DNA of 64,000 bases from contig NZ_DASWSJ010000043.1 of assembly GCF_036402745.1 (NCBI RefSeq), positions 1-64,000 of the forward strand, written 5' to 3'. A program made the translations under genes and the position numbers. Source of the DNA: Actinophytocola sp036402745. GTDB lineage: Bacteria; Actinomycetota; Actinomycetes; Mycobacteriales; Pseudonocardiaceae. Below are positions 43,794 through 53,039 of the stretch, piece after piece (the first letter of the stretch is position 1; each line of letters opens with the position of its first letter). The notes beneath the pieces were generated by a model, which made no database searches, was not told where the DNA came from, and saw only the letters and a program-made list of their open reading frames with translations.

Positions 43794-45392
43794 GTGCCGG
43801 TACTCCGGTCCGCTCTGGACACCGGCGGCGAGCTGTTCCGGAACAACCGGGCCACGCAGCTCACCGCGATCGCCGCGCTGGACGAGCAGCTCGCGCTGGC
43901 GCGGGCGGGCGGTGGGGAGAGGTACGCGGCGCGGCACCGCTCGCGCGGCCGGCTGCTCGCCCGGGAACGGATCGAGCTGCTGCTCGACCGGGACGCGCCG
44001 TTCCTGGAGCTGTCCAGCCTCGCCGCGTGGGGCACGGAGTTCACCGTCGGCGCGAGCATCGTCACCGGCGTCGGCGTGGTGTCCGGCGTCGAGTGCGTGA
44101 TCATCGCGCACGACCCGACCGTGCGCGGCGGCGCGATGAACCCGTACACGCTGCGCAAGACGTTGCGGGCGCTGGAGATCGCCCGGCGCAACCGGCTCCC
44201 GGTGATCAACCTGGTCGAGTCCGGCGGCGCCGACCTGCCGTCCCAGTCCGACCTGTTCGTGCAGGCGGGCAAGATCTTCCACGACCTCACCGAGCTGTCC
44301 GCCATGGGCGTGCCCACGATCGCGCTCGTGTTCGGCAACTCCACCGCGGGCGGTGCCTACGTGCCCGGCATGTGCGACTACTCCGTGCTCGTCGACGGGC
44401 AGGCCAAGGTGTTCCTCGGCGGCCCGCCGCTGGTGAACATGGCCACCGGCGAGGACGCCGACGACGAGCAGCTCGGCGGCGCGGAGATGCACTCGCGGGT
44501 GTCGGGCCTCGCCGACCACTTCGCCGTCGACGAGCGGGACTGCGTCCGGCTGGGCCGCCAGATCGTCTCGGAGCTGAACTGGCGCAAGCTCGGGCCCGGG
44601 CCGTCGCGGCCCGCCGACCCGCCCTGCTACGACCCCGAGGAGCTGCTCGGCGTCACCTCCGGCGACCTGCGGGTGCCGTTCGACCCGCGCGAGGTGCTGG
44701 CCAGGGTGCTGGACGGCTCGCGGTTCGGCGAGTACAAGCCGCGCTACGGCACGAGCCTGGTCACCGGGTGGGCGTCCGTGCACGGGTTCCCGGTCGGCGT
44801 GCTGGCCAACGCGCGGGGCGTGCTGTTCAGCGAGGAGTCGAAGAAGGCCGCCGAGTTCATCATGCTGGCCAACCAGACCGACACCCCGCTCGTGTTCCTG
44901 CAGAACACCACCGGCTTCATGGTCGGCACCGCCTACGAGCAGGGCGGGATCATCAAGGACGGCGCCAAGATGATCAACGCGGTGACCAACAGCTCGGTCC
45001 CGCACATCACGATCAACATCGGCGCGTCGTTCGGCGCCGGCAACTACGGCATGTCCGGCCGCGCCTACGATCCGCGGTTCATGTTCGCCTGGCCCAACTC
45101 CAAGCTCGCGGTGATGGGGGCGACCCAGCTCGCCGGCGTGCTGTCCATCGTGGGCAGACAGGCCGCGGCCGCGGCCAGCCGCGCGTTCGACGAGGCGGCC
45201 GACGAGGAGCGCCGCGCGTCGATCGAGGCGCAGATCGAGCGCGAGTCGCACGCGTTCTTCGTCACCGCGCGGCTCTACGACGACGGCGTGATCGACCCCC
45301 GGCACACCCGCAGCGTGCTCGGCATGGCGTTGTCCGCCGCGCACTCGGGCCCGGTCGAGGGCCGGCGTGGCTTCGGCGTCTTTCGGATGTGA
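43794..45392 (+). CDS. Acyl-CoA carboxylase carboxyltransferase (beta) subunit
   Basis: Encodes 532 aa; GTG start with GGGAGGAGG upstream. Two crotonase-fold halves of the carboxyltransferase are present, with GGAMNPYTLRKT, VESGGADLPSQ, NSTAGGAYVPGMCDY, FLQNTTGFMVGTAYE and GASFGAGNYGM. The last pattern is typical of methylcrotonyl-CoA and geranyl-CoA carboxylase beta subunits (MccB, AtuC). It transfers CO2 from biotin to a branched or unsaturated acyl-CoA. Given the AtuA gene four genes downstream, geranyl-CoA or a similar substrate is possible. Confidence 0.93.
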   Translation: MPVLRSALDTGGELFRNNRATQLTAIAALDEQLALARAGGGERYAARHRSRGRLLARERIELLLDRDAPFLELSSLAAWGTEFTVGASIVTGVGVVSGVECVIIAHDPTVRGGAMNPYTLRKTLRALEIARRNRLPVINLVESGGADLPSQSDLFVQAGKIFHDLTELSAMGVPTIALVFGNSTAGGAYVPGMCDYSVLVDGQAKVFLGGPPLVNMATGEDADDEQLGGAEMHSRVSGLADHFAVDERDCVRLGRQIVSELNWRKLGPGPSRPADPPCYDPEELLGVTSGDLRVPFDPREVLARVLDGSRFGEYKPRYGTSLVTGWASVHGFPVGVLANARGVLFSEESKKAAEFIMLANQTDTPLVFLQNTTGFMVGTAYEQGGIIKDGAKMINAVTNSSVPHITINIGASFGAGNYGMSGRAYDPRFMFAWPNSKLAVMGATQLAGVLSIVGRQAAAAASRAFDEAADEERRASIEAQIERESHAFFVTARLYDDGVIDPRHTRSVLGMALSAAHSGPVEGRRGFGVFRM

Positions 45393-45398
45393 GGGCAG

Positions 45399-47345
45399 AT
45401 GTCGCGTATTCGCAGACTGCTGGTGGCCAACCGCGGTGAGATCGCCTCGCGGGTGATGCGCACCGCGCGGGCGATGGACATCGCGTGCGTCGCCGTGCAT
45501 TCCGACCCCGACGCGGACGCGCCGTTCGTGGCCGACGCGGACGAGGCGGTGCGGCTGCCCGGCTCGACGCCCGCCGAGACCTACCTCGACGTCGGCAGGA
45601 TCATCGCGGCGGCGCGGGCCACCGGCGCGGACGCGGTCCACCCCGGATACGGCTTCCTGTCGGAGAACGCGGGGTTCGCGCGTGCGTGCGCCGCCGAGGG
45701 GCTGGTGTTCGTCGGGCCGTCGCCGGAGGCCATCGAGTCGATGGGGTCCAAGATCGCGGCCAAGGACCTGATGTCCCGGGCCGGCGTGCCGGTGCTGCCC
45801 GGCGTCACGGTCACCGACTCGACCGACCTCGCCGCGGCCGCCGCCGAGGTCGGCTTCCCGGTGCTGGTGAAGGCCGCGTTCGGCGGCGGCGGGCGGGGGA
45901 TGCGGGTGGTCCGCGACCCGGCTTCGCTGGCGGCGGCGGTGGCCGGGGCGCGGCGCGAGGCGGCGTCGGCGTTCGGCGACGGGACGGTGTTCCTCGAGCA
46001 CTACGTGGAGGCGCCGCGGCACGTCGAGGTGCAGATCTTCGGCGACGCGCACGGGAACGTGGTGGGCCTGTTCGAGCGCGAGTGCTCGATCCAGCGGCGG
46101 TACCAGAAGATCATCGAGGAGGCGCCGTCCCCGGCCGTCGACGACTCGCTGCGCGCGGAGCTGACCGCGGCCGCGGTGGCCGCGGGCAAGGCGATCGGCT
46201 ACGTCGGCGCCGGCACGGTGGAGTTCGTGCTGGCCCCCGACGGCCGGTTCTTCTTCCTGGAGGTCAACACCCGGCTGCAGGTGGAGCACCCGGTGACCGA
46301 GCTGGTGACCGGGCTCGACCTCGTGCGGCTGCAGCTGCTGGTGGCCGAGGGGCGGCCGCTGCCGGCCGAGGTGCTCACCGCCGAGCTGCGCGGACACGCG
46401 GTGGAGGCGCGGCTGTACGCGGAGAACGTCGCGGCCGGGTTCCTGCCGGTGTCGGGCACGCTGCACCGGTTCGCCGTGCCGGCGCTGCCGGGCGTGCGGG
46501 TGGACGCCGGGGTCGCGGACGGTTCGGTGGTCAGCACGTTCTACGACCCCATGCTGGCCAAGGTGATCGCGTACGGCCCCACCCGCGAGGACGCGTGCCG
46601 CACGCTGGCCCGCGCGCTCGCCGACGCGCGGCTGCACGGCGTGACCACGAACCGGGACCTGCTGGTGGGCATCCTGCGCGAGGCGGAGTTCCTGGCGGGG
46701 GACATCGACACCGGCTACCTGACCCGGCACGACGCGGCCACTCTGTCCACACCGGACACCGTGCCGGCCGTCCACGCGGTGGCGGCGGCGCTGGCCGGGC
46801 AGGCGGCCCGGCGCGTGGCGGCGGAGGTGCTGACCACGCTGCCGCCGGGCTTCCGCAACGTCCCCAGCGAGGCGCAGGTCACGACGTTCGAGTCGGCCGA
46901 GGTGCGCTACACGCAGACCCGCGCGTGGGTGGACGGCGAGGAGCTGCCCGAGCTCCGGATCGTCCGCGTGGAGCCGGCCCGGGTCGAGCTGGAGGTGGCC
47001 GGCGTGCGGCGCGTGTGCCACGTCCACCAGGTCGGCACCGTGTTCTATGTGGACAGTCCACTCGGGGCGTCCGAGCTGGTGGAGCGGCCGCGCTTTCCCG
47101 ACCCGGACGCCGTCGCGCACGTCGGGTCGTTGCTGGCGCCCATGCCGGGGTCGGTCGTGTCGGTGGCGGTGGCCGAGGGCGACCACGTCGTGCGGGGGGC
47201 GGCGGTGGTCGTGCTGGAGGCGATGAAGATGGAGCACACCGTGCACGCGCCGGCCGACGGCGTGGTCAGCGCGATCGAGGTGGCGGTGGGCCAGCAGGTC
47301 GACACGGGTGCCGTGCTCGCCGTCATCGACGAGGAGGACGCGTGA
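45399..47345 (+). CDS. Biotin carboxylase plus biotin carrier (acyl-CoA carboxylase alpha subunit)
   Basis: Encodes 648 aa. The biotin carboxylase domain (residues 1-445) has LVANRGEIA, the ATP-grasp GGGGRGMRVV and the catalytic EVNTRLQVEHPVTE. A biotin carrier domain at the end holds EAMKMEH with biotinyl-Lys610. It starts 6 bases after the beta subunit, so the two form one enzyme. The middle region is of the MccA/AtuF type. Confidence 0.93.
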   Translation: MSRIRRLLVANRGEIASRVMRTARAMDIACVAVHSDPDADAPFVADADEAVRLPGSTPAETYLDVGRIIAAARATGADAVHPGYGFLSENAGFARACAAEGLVFVGPSPEAIESMGSKIAAKDLMSRAGVPVLPGVTVTDSTDLAAAAAEVGFPVLVKAAFGGGGRGMRVVRDPASLAAAVAGARREAASAFGDGTVFLEHYVEAPRHVEVQIFGDAHGNVVGLFERECSIQRRYQKIIEEAPSPAVDDSLRAELTAAAVAAGKAIGYVGAGTVEFVLAPDGRFFFLEVNTRLQVEHPVTELVTGLDLVRLQLLVAEGRPLPAEVLTAELRGHAVEARLYAENVAAGFLPVSGTLHRFAVPALPGVRVDAGVADGSVVSTFYDPMLAKVIAYGPTREDACRTLARALADARLHGVTTNRDLLVGILREAEFLAGDIDTGYLTRHDAATLSTPDTVPAVHAVAAALAGQAARRVAAEVLTTLPPGFRNVPSEAQVTTFESAEVRYTQTRAWVDGEELPELRIVRVEPARVELEVAGVRRVCHVHQVGTVFYVDSPLGASELVERPRFPDPDAVAHVGSLLAPMPGSVVSVAVAEGDHVVRGAAVVVLEAMKMEHTVHAPADGVVSAIEVAVGQQVDTGAVLAVIDEEDA

Positions 47346-48100
47346 CCGTTCGGTACGAAGTAGACAGTGGGGTCGCCTGGCTCACCATCGACCGGCCCGA
47401 GGCGCGCAACGCGTTGAGCAAGGAGGTCCGGGACGGGCTGTGGGACGGCTTTCGCGGGTTCGTCGCGGACGACGACGCCAAGGTGCTGGTGCTGACCGGC
47501 GCGGGGGACAAGGCGTTCTGCGCCGGCGGGGACCTCAAGGAGATGGCCGAGACCGCGCTGGAGATCCCGCCGCCGGACTTCCTGCCCCAGCCCGGGCGCA
47601 ACATCGACGTGCCGAAGCCGACCATCGCCGCGGTCAACGGGGTCGCCTTCGCCGGCGGGTTCCTGCTCGCGCAGAACTGCGACCTGTGCGTGGCCGCCGA
47701 CACCGCCCGGTTCGCGATCTCGGAGGCGAAGGTCGGCCGGGGCGCGCCGTGGGCCGCGCCGCTCCCGTGGCTCGTTCCCCCGCGCGTGGCGATGCAGATC
47801 CTGCTCACCGGCGACCCGATCTCCGCCGCGCGCGCCCACCAGCTCGGCCTGGTCAACGAGGTGGTGCCGCTCGCCGAGCTACGCCAGGCCGCCCAGACGC
47901 TGGGCGAGCGGATCGCGGCGAACGCCCCACTGTCGGTCGCCGCGGCCAAGCGGACCGTGCGGCTGGTGGCCGAGCACCCGCTGGCCGCGGCCTACGAGCT
48001 GGCCGAGGAGATCTGGGCGCCGGTCTACCGGTCCGCCGACGCGCAGGAGGGGCCGGCCGCGTTCCGCGAGAAGCGGCCGCCGGTCTGGAAAGGACGCTGA
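47342..48100 (+). CDS. Enoyl-CoA hydratase/isomerase family protein 1
   Basis: Encodes 252 aa; the GTG overlaps the carboxylase stop (GTGA). Crotonase fold is clear (DRPEARNALSKEV, FCAGGDLKEM as oxyanion loop, NGVAFAGGFLLAQNCDL). The position of the first classic catalytic Glu (GGGCEL in hydratases) is Leu, while the second is kept (SEAKVG). This suggests an isomerase, hydrolase or 3-methylglutaconyl-like activity rather than a standard hydratase, as in AtuE, but this is inference. Confidence 0.88.
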   Translation: MTVRYEVDSGVAWLTIDRPEARNALSKEVRDGLWDGFRGFVADDDAKVLVLTGAGDKAFCAGGDLKEMAETALEIPPPDFLPQPGRNIDVPKPTIAAVNGVAFAGGFLLAQNCDLCVAADTARFAISEAKVGRGAPWAAPLPWLVPPRVAMQILLTGDPISAARAHQLGLVNEVVPLAELRQAAQTLGERIAANAPLSVAAAKRTVRLVAEHPLAAAYELAEEIWAPVYRSADAQEGPAAFREKRPPVWKGR

Positions 48101-48879
48101 TGGCCGTCTCGATCGACGAGCTGCTCGACGACGTCACCGCGGAGACCGCCGTGGTCGACCGGATGCTCGACCCGCTGTCGCCGCGGGAGTGGGAGCTCGC
48201 GACCCCCGCCGCCGGGTGGGCGATCCGCGACCAGGTCGGCCACCTCGCCTACTTCGACGAGACCGTGGCGCTCGCGGTCACCGACGAGGCCGCGTTCCGC
48301 ACCTGCGCCGCCGAGGCGATGGCCCGCGGCACCGACTTCGCGAACGAGATCGCCAAGGACTACCGCACGATGCCCGCCGGCGAGCTGCTCACCTGGTTCC
48401 GCAAGGCCCGCGCCGCGATGCTCTCGACGTTCCACGCGGCCGACCCCGCCAGGAAGGTCCCCTGGTACGGCCCGTCGATGAGCCTCGCGTCCTCCATCAC
48501 CGCACGGCTCATGGAGACCTGGGCACACGGCCAGGACATCGCCGACGCGCTCGGCGTCACCCGCGCGCCGACCGTCCGGCTGCGCCACATCGCGCACCTC
48601 GGCGTGCGGACGCTCCCGTTCAGCTTCACCGTCCGCGGCCTGCCCGTGCCGGACCGGCCCGTGCGGGTCGAGCTGACCGCGCCCGACGGCGACACCTGGA
48701 CCTGGGGCTCGGGCGCGGACTCGGTGACCGGCGACGCGCTCGACTTCTGCCTCGTGGTCACCCAGCGCCGCAACGTCGCCGACACGGGCCTGCGCGTCGC
48801 CGGGCCGGTCGCCACCGAGTGGATGGCCGTGGCGCAGGCGTTTGCGGGACCGCCCGGTCCGGGGAGGCCGGTGACATGA
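48100..48879 (+). CDS. TIGR03084-type DinB/maleylpyruvate isomerase-like protein
   Basis: Encodes 259 aa; its ATG overlaps the previous stop (TGATG). An N-terminal four-helix metal-binding bundle is seen (TPAAGWAIRDQVGHLAYFDE, SSITARLMETWAHGQDI) with His residues at the usual DinB positions, followed by a beta-rich C-terminal domain. Proteins of this type often accompany AtuA genes in actinobacteria and may be mycothiol-dependent. Function unproven. Confidence 0.82.
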   Translation: MAVSIDELLDDVTAETAVVDRMLDPLSPREWELATPAAGWAIRDQVGHLAYFDETVALAVTDEAAFRTCAAEAMARGTDFANEIAKDYRTMPAGELLTWFRKARAAMLSTFHAADPARKVPWYGPSMSLASSITARLMETWAHGQDIADALGVTRAPTVRLRHIAHLGVRTLPFSFTVRGLPVPDRPVRVELTAPDGDTWTWGSGADSVTGDALDFCLVVTQRRNVADTGLRVAGPVATEWMAVAQAFAGPPGPGRPVT

Positions 48880-50636
48880 GGTGTCGCGCGGTCCGGATCG
48901 GCAACTGCTCCGGCTTCTACGGCGACCGGCTCGCCGCCGCCCGCGAGATGGTCGACGGCGGCCCGATCGACGTGCTCACCGGCGACTACCTCGCCGAGCT
49001 GACGATGCTGATCCTGTGGAAGGCCAGGCAGAAGGACCCCGCCGCGGGGTACGCCAGGACGTTCCTCACCCAGATGGAGCAGGTCCTCGGCACCTGCCTC
49101 GACCGCGGCATCAAGGTCGTCAGCAACGCGGGCGGGCTCAACCCGGCCGGCCTCGCCGAGGCACTCACCGCTCTCGCCGGGCGGCTCGGGCTGCACCCGC
49201 GCATCGCCTGGCTCGAGGGCGACGACCTCCTCGGCCGGCTCGACGAGCTCCGCGCCGCGGGCCACCCACTGTCCAACATGGACACCGGCGAACCGCTGGC
49301 CGGTATCGAGCCCGTGTCGGCCAACGCCTACCTCGGCGGGTGGGGCATCGCCGAGGCACTCGAGGACGCCGATGTCGTGCTGTGCCCCCGGGTCACCGAC
49401 GCGTCGCTAGTCGTCGGGCCGGCCGCGTGGTGGCACGGCTGGGAGCGCACCGACCTCGACCAGCTCGCCGGCGCGGTGGCGGCCGGGCACGTGATCGAGT
49501 GCGGCCCGCAGGCCACCGGCGGCAACTACTCGTGGCTGCCCGAGATCACCGACCGGCGCTACCCCGGCTTCCCGATCGCCGAGGTCGAGGCGGACGGCAG
49601 CGCGGTGATCACCAAGCACGACGGCACCGGCGGGCTCGTCTCACCGGGCACGGTCACCGCGCAGCTGCTCTACGAGATCGCCGAGCCCGCCTACGTCAAC
49701 CCCGACGTGGTGGCGCACTTCGACACGCTGCGGCTCACCCAGGACGGGCCCGACCGGGTGCGGATCGCCGGCACCCGCGGCAGCCCGCCGCCGGACACGC
49801 TCAAGGTCGCGATCAACTACCTCGGCGGCTACCGCAACACGATGACGCTGGTGCTCACCGGGCTCGACATCGAGGCGAAGGCGGCGTGGGCAGACCAGCA
49901 GCTGTTCGAGATCCTGGGGGGCAAGGAGGCCTTCGCCGAGGTCGACGTGCGGCTGCTGCGCTTCGACCAGCCCGATGCGCCGACCAACGAGCAGGCCACC
50001 GCGCACCTGCGGATCACGGTGAAGGACCCCGACCCGCGCAAGGTCGGCCGCGCGTTCTCCAACGCCACCATGGAGCTCGCGCTCGCCGGGTACGCCGGCT
50101 TCCACACCACCACGCCGCCCACGCCGGAGAGCGCGTACGGCGTGTACTGGCCCGCGCTCGTGCCGCGCGACGCCGTCGAGCAGGTGGTCGTGACGCCCGA
50201 CGGCAGCCGGCACCCGGTCCCGCACAGCCCGGCCGGCGTCGTCGATCCGCTGCGGCCGGACCCGGTGGACGGTCCGATCCCGAGCGGCCCGACCCAGCGG
50301 GTGCCGCTGGGCCGGATCTGCGCGGCCCGCTCCGGCGACAAGGGCGGCAACGCCAACGTCGGCGTGTGGACCCGCACGGCGCAGGAGTACCGCTGGCTCG
50401 CCGCGACCCTCGACGTCTCCCTCTTCCGCGCGCTCGTGCCCGAGACGGCCGGCCTCGAGGTGCGCCGGTACGCGCTGCCCAACCTGAACGCGCTGAACTT
50501 CGTCGCCGTCGGCCTGCTCGGCGCCGGCGTCGCCGCGGCGACCCGGCCGGACCCGCAGGCGAAGGGACTGGGCGAGTACCTACGCTCACGGCACCTGGAC
50601 ATTCCGCGGACCTTGTTGGGGAGCGCCGATGGCTGA
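48876..50636 (+). CDS. AtuA-type acyclic terpene utilisation protein (DUF1446)
   Basis: Encodes 586 aa. The N-terminal DUF1446 domain has RIGNCSGFYGDRL, DVLTGDYLAELTM, VVSNAGGLNPAGL and LCPRVTDASLVVGPAAWW. The C-terminal AtuA-like domain (about residues 480-560) has VPLGRICAARSGDKGGNANVG. AtuA is required for citronellol and geraniol use in Pseudomonas; the reaction is unknown. ATGA overlap upstream and an 8-base overlap with the next gene show tight coupling. Confidence 0.9.
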   Translation: MRCRAVRIGNCSGFYGDRLAAAREMVDGGPIDVLTGDYLAELTMLILWKARQKDPAAGYARTFLTQMEQVLGTCLDRGIKVVSNAGGLNPAGLAEALTALAGRLGLHPRIAWLEGDDLLGRLDELRAAGHPLSNMDTGEPLAGIEPVSANAYLGGWGIAEALEDADVVLCPRVTDASLVVGPAAWWHGWERTDLDQLAGAVAAGHVIECGPQATGGNYSWLPEITDRRYPGFPIAEVEADGSAVITKHDGTGGLVSPGTVTAQLLYEIAEPAYVNPDVVAHFDTLRLTQDGPDRVRIAGTRGSPPPDTLKVAINYLGGYRNTMTLVLTGLDIEAKAAWADQQLFEILGGKEAFAEVDVRLLRFDQPDAPTNEQATAHLRITVKDPDPRKVGRAFSNATMELALAGYAGFHTTTPPTPESAYGVYWPALVPRDAVEQVVVTPDGSRHPVPHSPAGVVDPLRPDPVDGPIPSGPTQRVPLGRICAARSGDKGGNANVGVWTRTAQEYRWLAATLDVSLFRALVPETAGLEVRRYALPNLNALNFVAVGLLGAGVAAATRPDPQAKGLGEYLRSRHLDIPRTLLGSADG

Positions 50637-51390
50637 GCTGACCGTCACCGACGCGGGCGCCGTGCGCACGCTCGCGATCGACCGCCCGGACCGGCTCAAC
50701 GCGATGACCGACACCGCCGCGCGGGCCATCGAGCTGGCGCTGCGGGACGCGGCCGCGGACGAGACGGTCGGCGCTGTCGTGCTCACCGGGGTCGGCGAGC
50801 ACTTCTCCGCGGGCGGCGACGCGCACACGATCCTCGACACGATCGCGAGCACCGACGACCGCGCGCTGCTCGACCTGATGCGGTCGTTCCACCGGCTCAT
50901 CGAGGAGGTGTGGAACTCCGCGCTGCCGGTCGTGGCGGCCGTGTCGGGGGTGGCCTACGGCGGCGGGTTCAACCTCGCGCTGGTGTGTGACCTCGTGGTG
51001 TGCGCGCCGGACGCGCGGTTCTGCGAGGTGTTCCTGCGCCGCGGCCTCGTGCCCGACGTCGGCGGCGCGTGGCTGCTGCCGCGGGCGGTCGGCCTGCACC
51101 GCGCGAAGGAGCTGATGCTGCTCACCCCCGAGCTGTCCGCCGCCGACGCGCACCGGTGGGGCATCGTGAACGCCGTCGCCGACGACCCGCTCGCACACGC
51201 CACCGAGCTGGCCACCCGCCTCGCCGCCGGCCCGCGGCTGGCGACCTCGCTGACGAAGAAGCTGGTCAACGCCAGCACGACCGGCGACCTGCACTCCTCG
51301 CTGGAGCTGGAGGCGGTGACCCAGGCACTGGCGCTGACCGGCAAGGACGCCCGCGCCGGCTTCGAGAAGTTCCTGCGCAAGTCCGAGTAG
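50629..51390 (+). CDS. Enoyl-CoA hydratase/isomerase family protein 2 (PaaG-like signature)
   Basis: Encodes 253 aa. The crotonase fold has DRPDRLNAMTD, FSAGGDAHTI and VSGVAYGGGFNLALVCDL. Both classic hydratase Glu positions are changed (Asn and Phe), while GLVPDVGGAWLLPRAVG gives the Asp-containing pattern of PaaG-type isomerases. An isomerase role is therefore more likely than hydration. Last enzyme gene of the operon, 8 bases overlap with AtuA. Confidence 0.88.
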   Translation: MAELTVTDAGAVRTLAIDRPDRLNAMTDTAARAIELALRDAAADETVGAVVLTGVGEHFSAGGDAHTILDTIASTDDRALLDLMRSFHRLIEEVWNSALPVVAAVSGVAYGGGFNLALVCDLVVCAPDARFCEVFLRRGLVPDVGGAWLLPRAVGLHRAKELMLLTPELSAADAHRWGIVNAVADDPLAHATELATRLAAGPRLATSLTKKLVNASTTGDLHSSLELEAVTQALALTGKDARAGFEKFLRKSE

Positions 51391-51401
51391 TAGGGTGAGC
51401 A

Positions 51402-51425
51402 CCAAGTTAACGCGGGTTCACTTGG
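51402..51425. promoter_or_regulatory. TetR operator dyad (GTGAA-N7-TAAC site 4)
   Basis: CCAAGTTAAC and GTTCACTTGG are 10-base inverted repeats with one mismatch and a GCGG spacer. The inner 16 bases (51406-51421), read on the minus strand, fit GTGAA-N7-TAAC like the three sites at 34821, 43674 and 43750. It lies 15 bases before the TetR start, as expected for autoregulation. Confidence 0.7.
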
Positions 51426-51440
51426 CGGGAAGGGGCCGGG

Positions 51441-52046
51441 GTGAGTGAGGTGGCCGAGGAGCCGGTCCGCACCCGGGATCCCGCACGCAAGGAGCGGATC
51501 CTGTCGGCGGCCGCCGACCTGGTGGCCCGGCGCGGGTACCACGCGGTCGCCATGGCCGACATCGGCGCGGCGGCCGGGGTCACGGGTTCGGCCATCTACC
51601 GGCACTTCGAGAGCAAGTCGGCCGTGCTGGTGGCCCTGTTCGACCGCGTGATCGACGCGCTGCTGAGCAACGCCGGCCGGATCGTCGAGGAGGCCGCGGA
51701 GGAGCGCGCGGCGCTGACGTTGCTGGTGCGCGACCAGGTGTCGTTCGCCATCGATGACCGCGAGGTGCTCCAGGTCTACATGCGGGAGATCAACAACCTG
51801 CCCGACGAGGACCGCCGCCGGCTGCGCCGCAAGCAGCGGCTCTACCTCGAGGAGTGGGTGCACGTGCTCGGCGAGCTGCGCCCGGGCCTGCTCGACACCG
51901 AGGCGCGGGCCCTGGTGCACGCGGCGATCGGCGGGATCCAGTCGGTGCTGCACTACCGCAGCGGCCTGCCCGACGACCGGCTCGCCGAGCTGGTCACCGG
52001 TGCCGCGCACGCGACCCTGGGCGTGCCCGTAACCTCGACCGCGTGA
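51441..52046 (+). CDS. TetR-family regulator of the catabolic region
   Basis: Encodes 201 aa from a GTG. The helix-turn-helix is KERILSAAADLVARRGYHAV and DIGAAAGVTGSAIYRHFESK, followed by the C-terminal domain of the KstR2/FadR-like acyl-CoA-responsive group. Its promoter dyad shares half-sites with three other promoters of this region, so it probably represses the whole pathway and is released by an acyl-CoA intermediate. Its stop overlaps the next gene (GTGA). Confidence 0.9.
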   Translation: MSEVAEEPVRTRDPARKERILSAAADLVARRGYHAVAMADIGAAAGVTGSAIYRHFESKSAVLVALFDRVIDALLSNAGRIVEEAAEERAALTLLVRDQVSFAIDDREVLQVYMREINNLPDEDRRRLRRKQRLYLEEWVHVLGELRPGLLDTEARALVHAAIGGIQSVLHYRSGLPDDRLAELVTGAAHATLGVPVTSTA

Positions 52047-53002
52047 GGGTTGCCGTACTCGACGACTACCAGCGCGTCGCACTGTCCTATGTGTACTGGA
52101 CGGAGCTGCCCGCCGGCGTCGAGGTGACGCCGTTGCACGAGCACGTCGCCGACCTCGACGAGCTCGCCGCGCGGCTCGAGCCGTTCGACGTCGTGGTCGC
52201 GATGCGGGAGCGCACCGCGCTGCCCGGCGCGCTGCTGGAACGGCTGCCCCGGCTCAGGCTGATCGTCACCACCGGCATGGTCAACGCGTCGATCGACCTC
52301 GCCGCGGCGGCGTCGCTGGGCATCACCGTGTGCGGCACGGCGGCGACCGGCGCCTCGACCGTGGAGCTGACCTGGGCGCTGATCCTGTCGGTGGTGCGGG
52401 GGATCGCGTCGGCGGACTCCGCGGTGCGCCAAGGTGTGTGGCAGTCCGGCACGGTCCCGGGCGGTGACCTGGCCGGCAACACCCTGGGCGTGGTCGGGCT
52501 GGGCCGCATCGGGTCGCGGGTGGCCGTGATCGGGCAGGCGTTCGGCATGCGGGTGCTGGCGTGGAGCGAGAACCTCACCGCCGAGCGCGCGGCGTCGGCG
52601 GGCGCCGACCTGGCTTCCTCGAAGGAGGAGCTGCTGTCGGCGGCCGACGTCGTGACCCTGCACCTGAAGCTGAGCGACCGGACCCGCGGCATCGTCGGCG
52701 CGGCGGAGCTGGCCCTGATGAAGCCGACGGCGTACCTGGTGAACACCTCGCGCGGCCCGCTGGTCGACGAGCAGGCCCTGGCCGCCGCGATGGCCAGGCG
52801 CGAGATCGCCGGCGTGGCGCTCGACGTGTACGACACCGAGCCGCTGCCACCCGGCCACCCGCTGCTGGACCTGCCCCACTCCGTGCTGACGCCGCACCTG
52901 GGCTACGTGTCCCGCACGGGCTTCGACGTGTTCTACCGCGAGATCGTGGCCGACATCGCCGCCTTCCACGCGGGCTCGCCGGTCCGGGTCGTCACGCCGT
53001 GA
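52043..53002 (+). CDS. D-2-hydroxyacid dehydrogenase
   Basis: Encodes 319 aa; GTG start overlaps the TetR stop. NAD-binding motif LGVVGLGRIGSRVAVIG, the catalytic Arg region VNTSRGPLVDE, and the Glu and His of TEPLPPGHPLL and TPHLGYVS are present. It is probably a 2-oxoacid reductase or hydroxyacid dehydrogenase; substrate unknown. Coupling to the regulator suggests that it belongs to the same regulon. Confidence 0.9.
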   Translation: MRVAVLDDYQRVALSYVYWTELPAGVEVTPLHEHVADLDELAARLEPFDVVVAMRERTALPGALLERLPRLRLIVTTGMVNASIDLAAAASLGITVCGTAATGASTVELTWALILSVVRGIASADSAVRQGVWQSGTVPGGDLAGNTLGVVGLGRIGSRVAVIGQAFGMRVLAWSENLTAERAASAGADLASSKEELLSAADVVTLHLKLSDRTRGIVGAAELALMKPTAYLVNTSRGPLVDEQALAAAMARREIAGVALDVYDTEPLPPGHPLLDLPHSVLTPHLGYVSRTGFDVFYREIVADIAAFHAGSPVRVVTP

Positions 53003-53039
53003 GGTAGCGGCCCGGACGGCGTCGGGTCACCGGATCCGG

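Noticed and set aside
43737..47246. Open frame of 1,169 codons on the minus strand opposite the acyl-CoA carboxylase genes
   Set aside because: Antisense to genes with biotin carboxylase and carboxyltransferase motifs; composition is that of a shadow frame.
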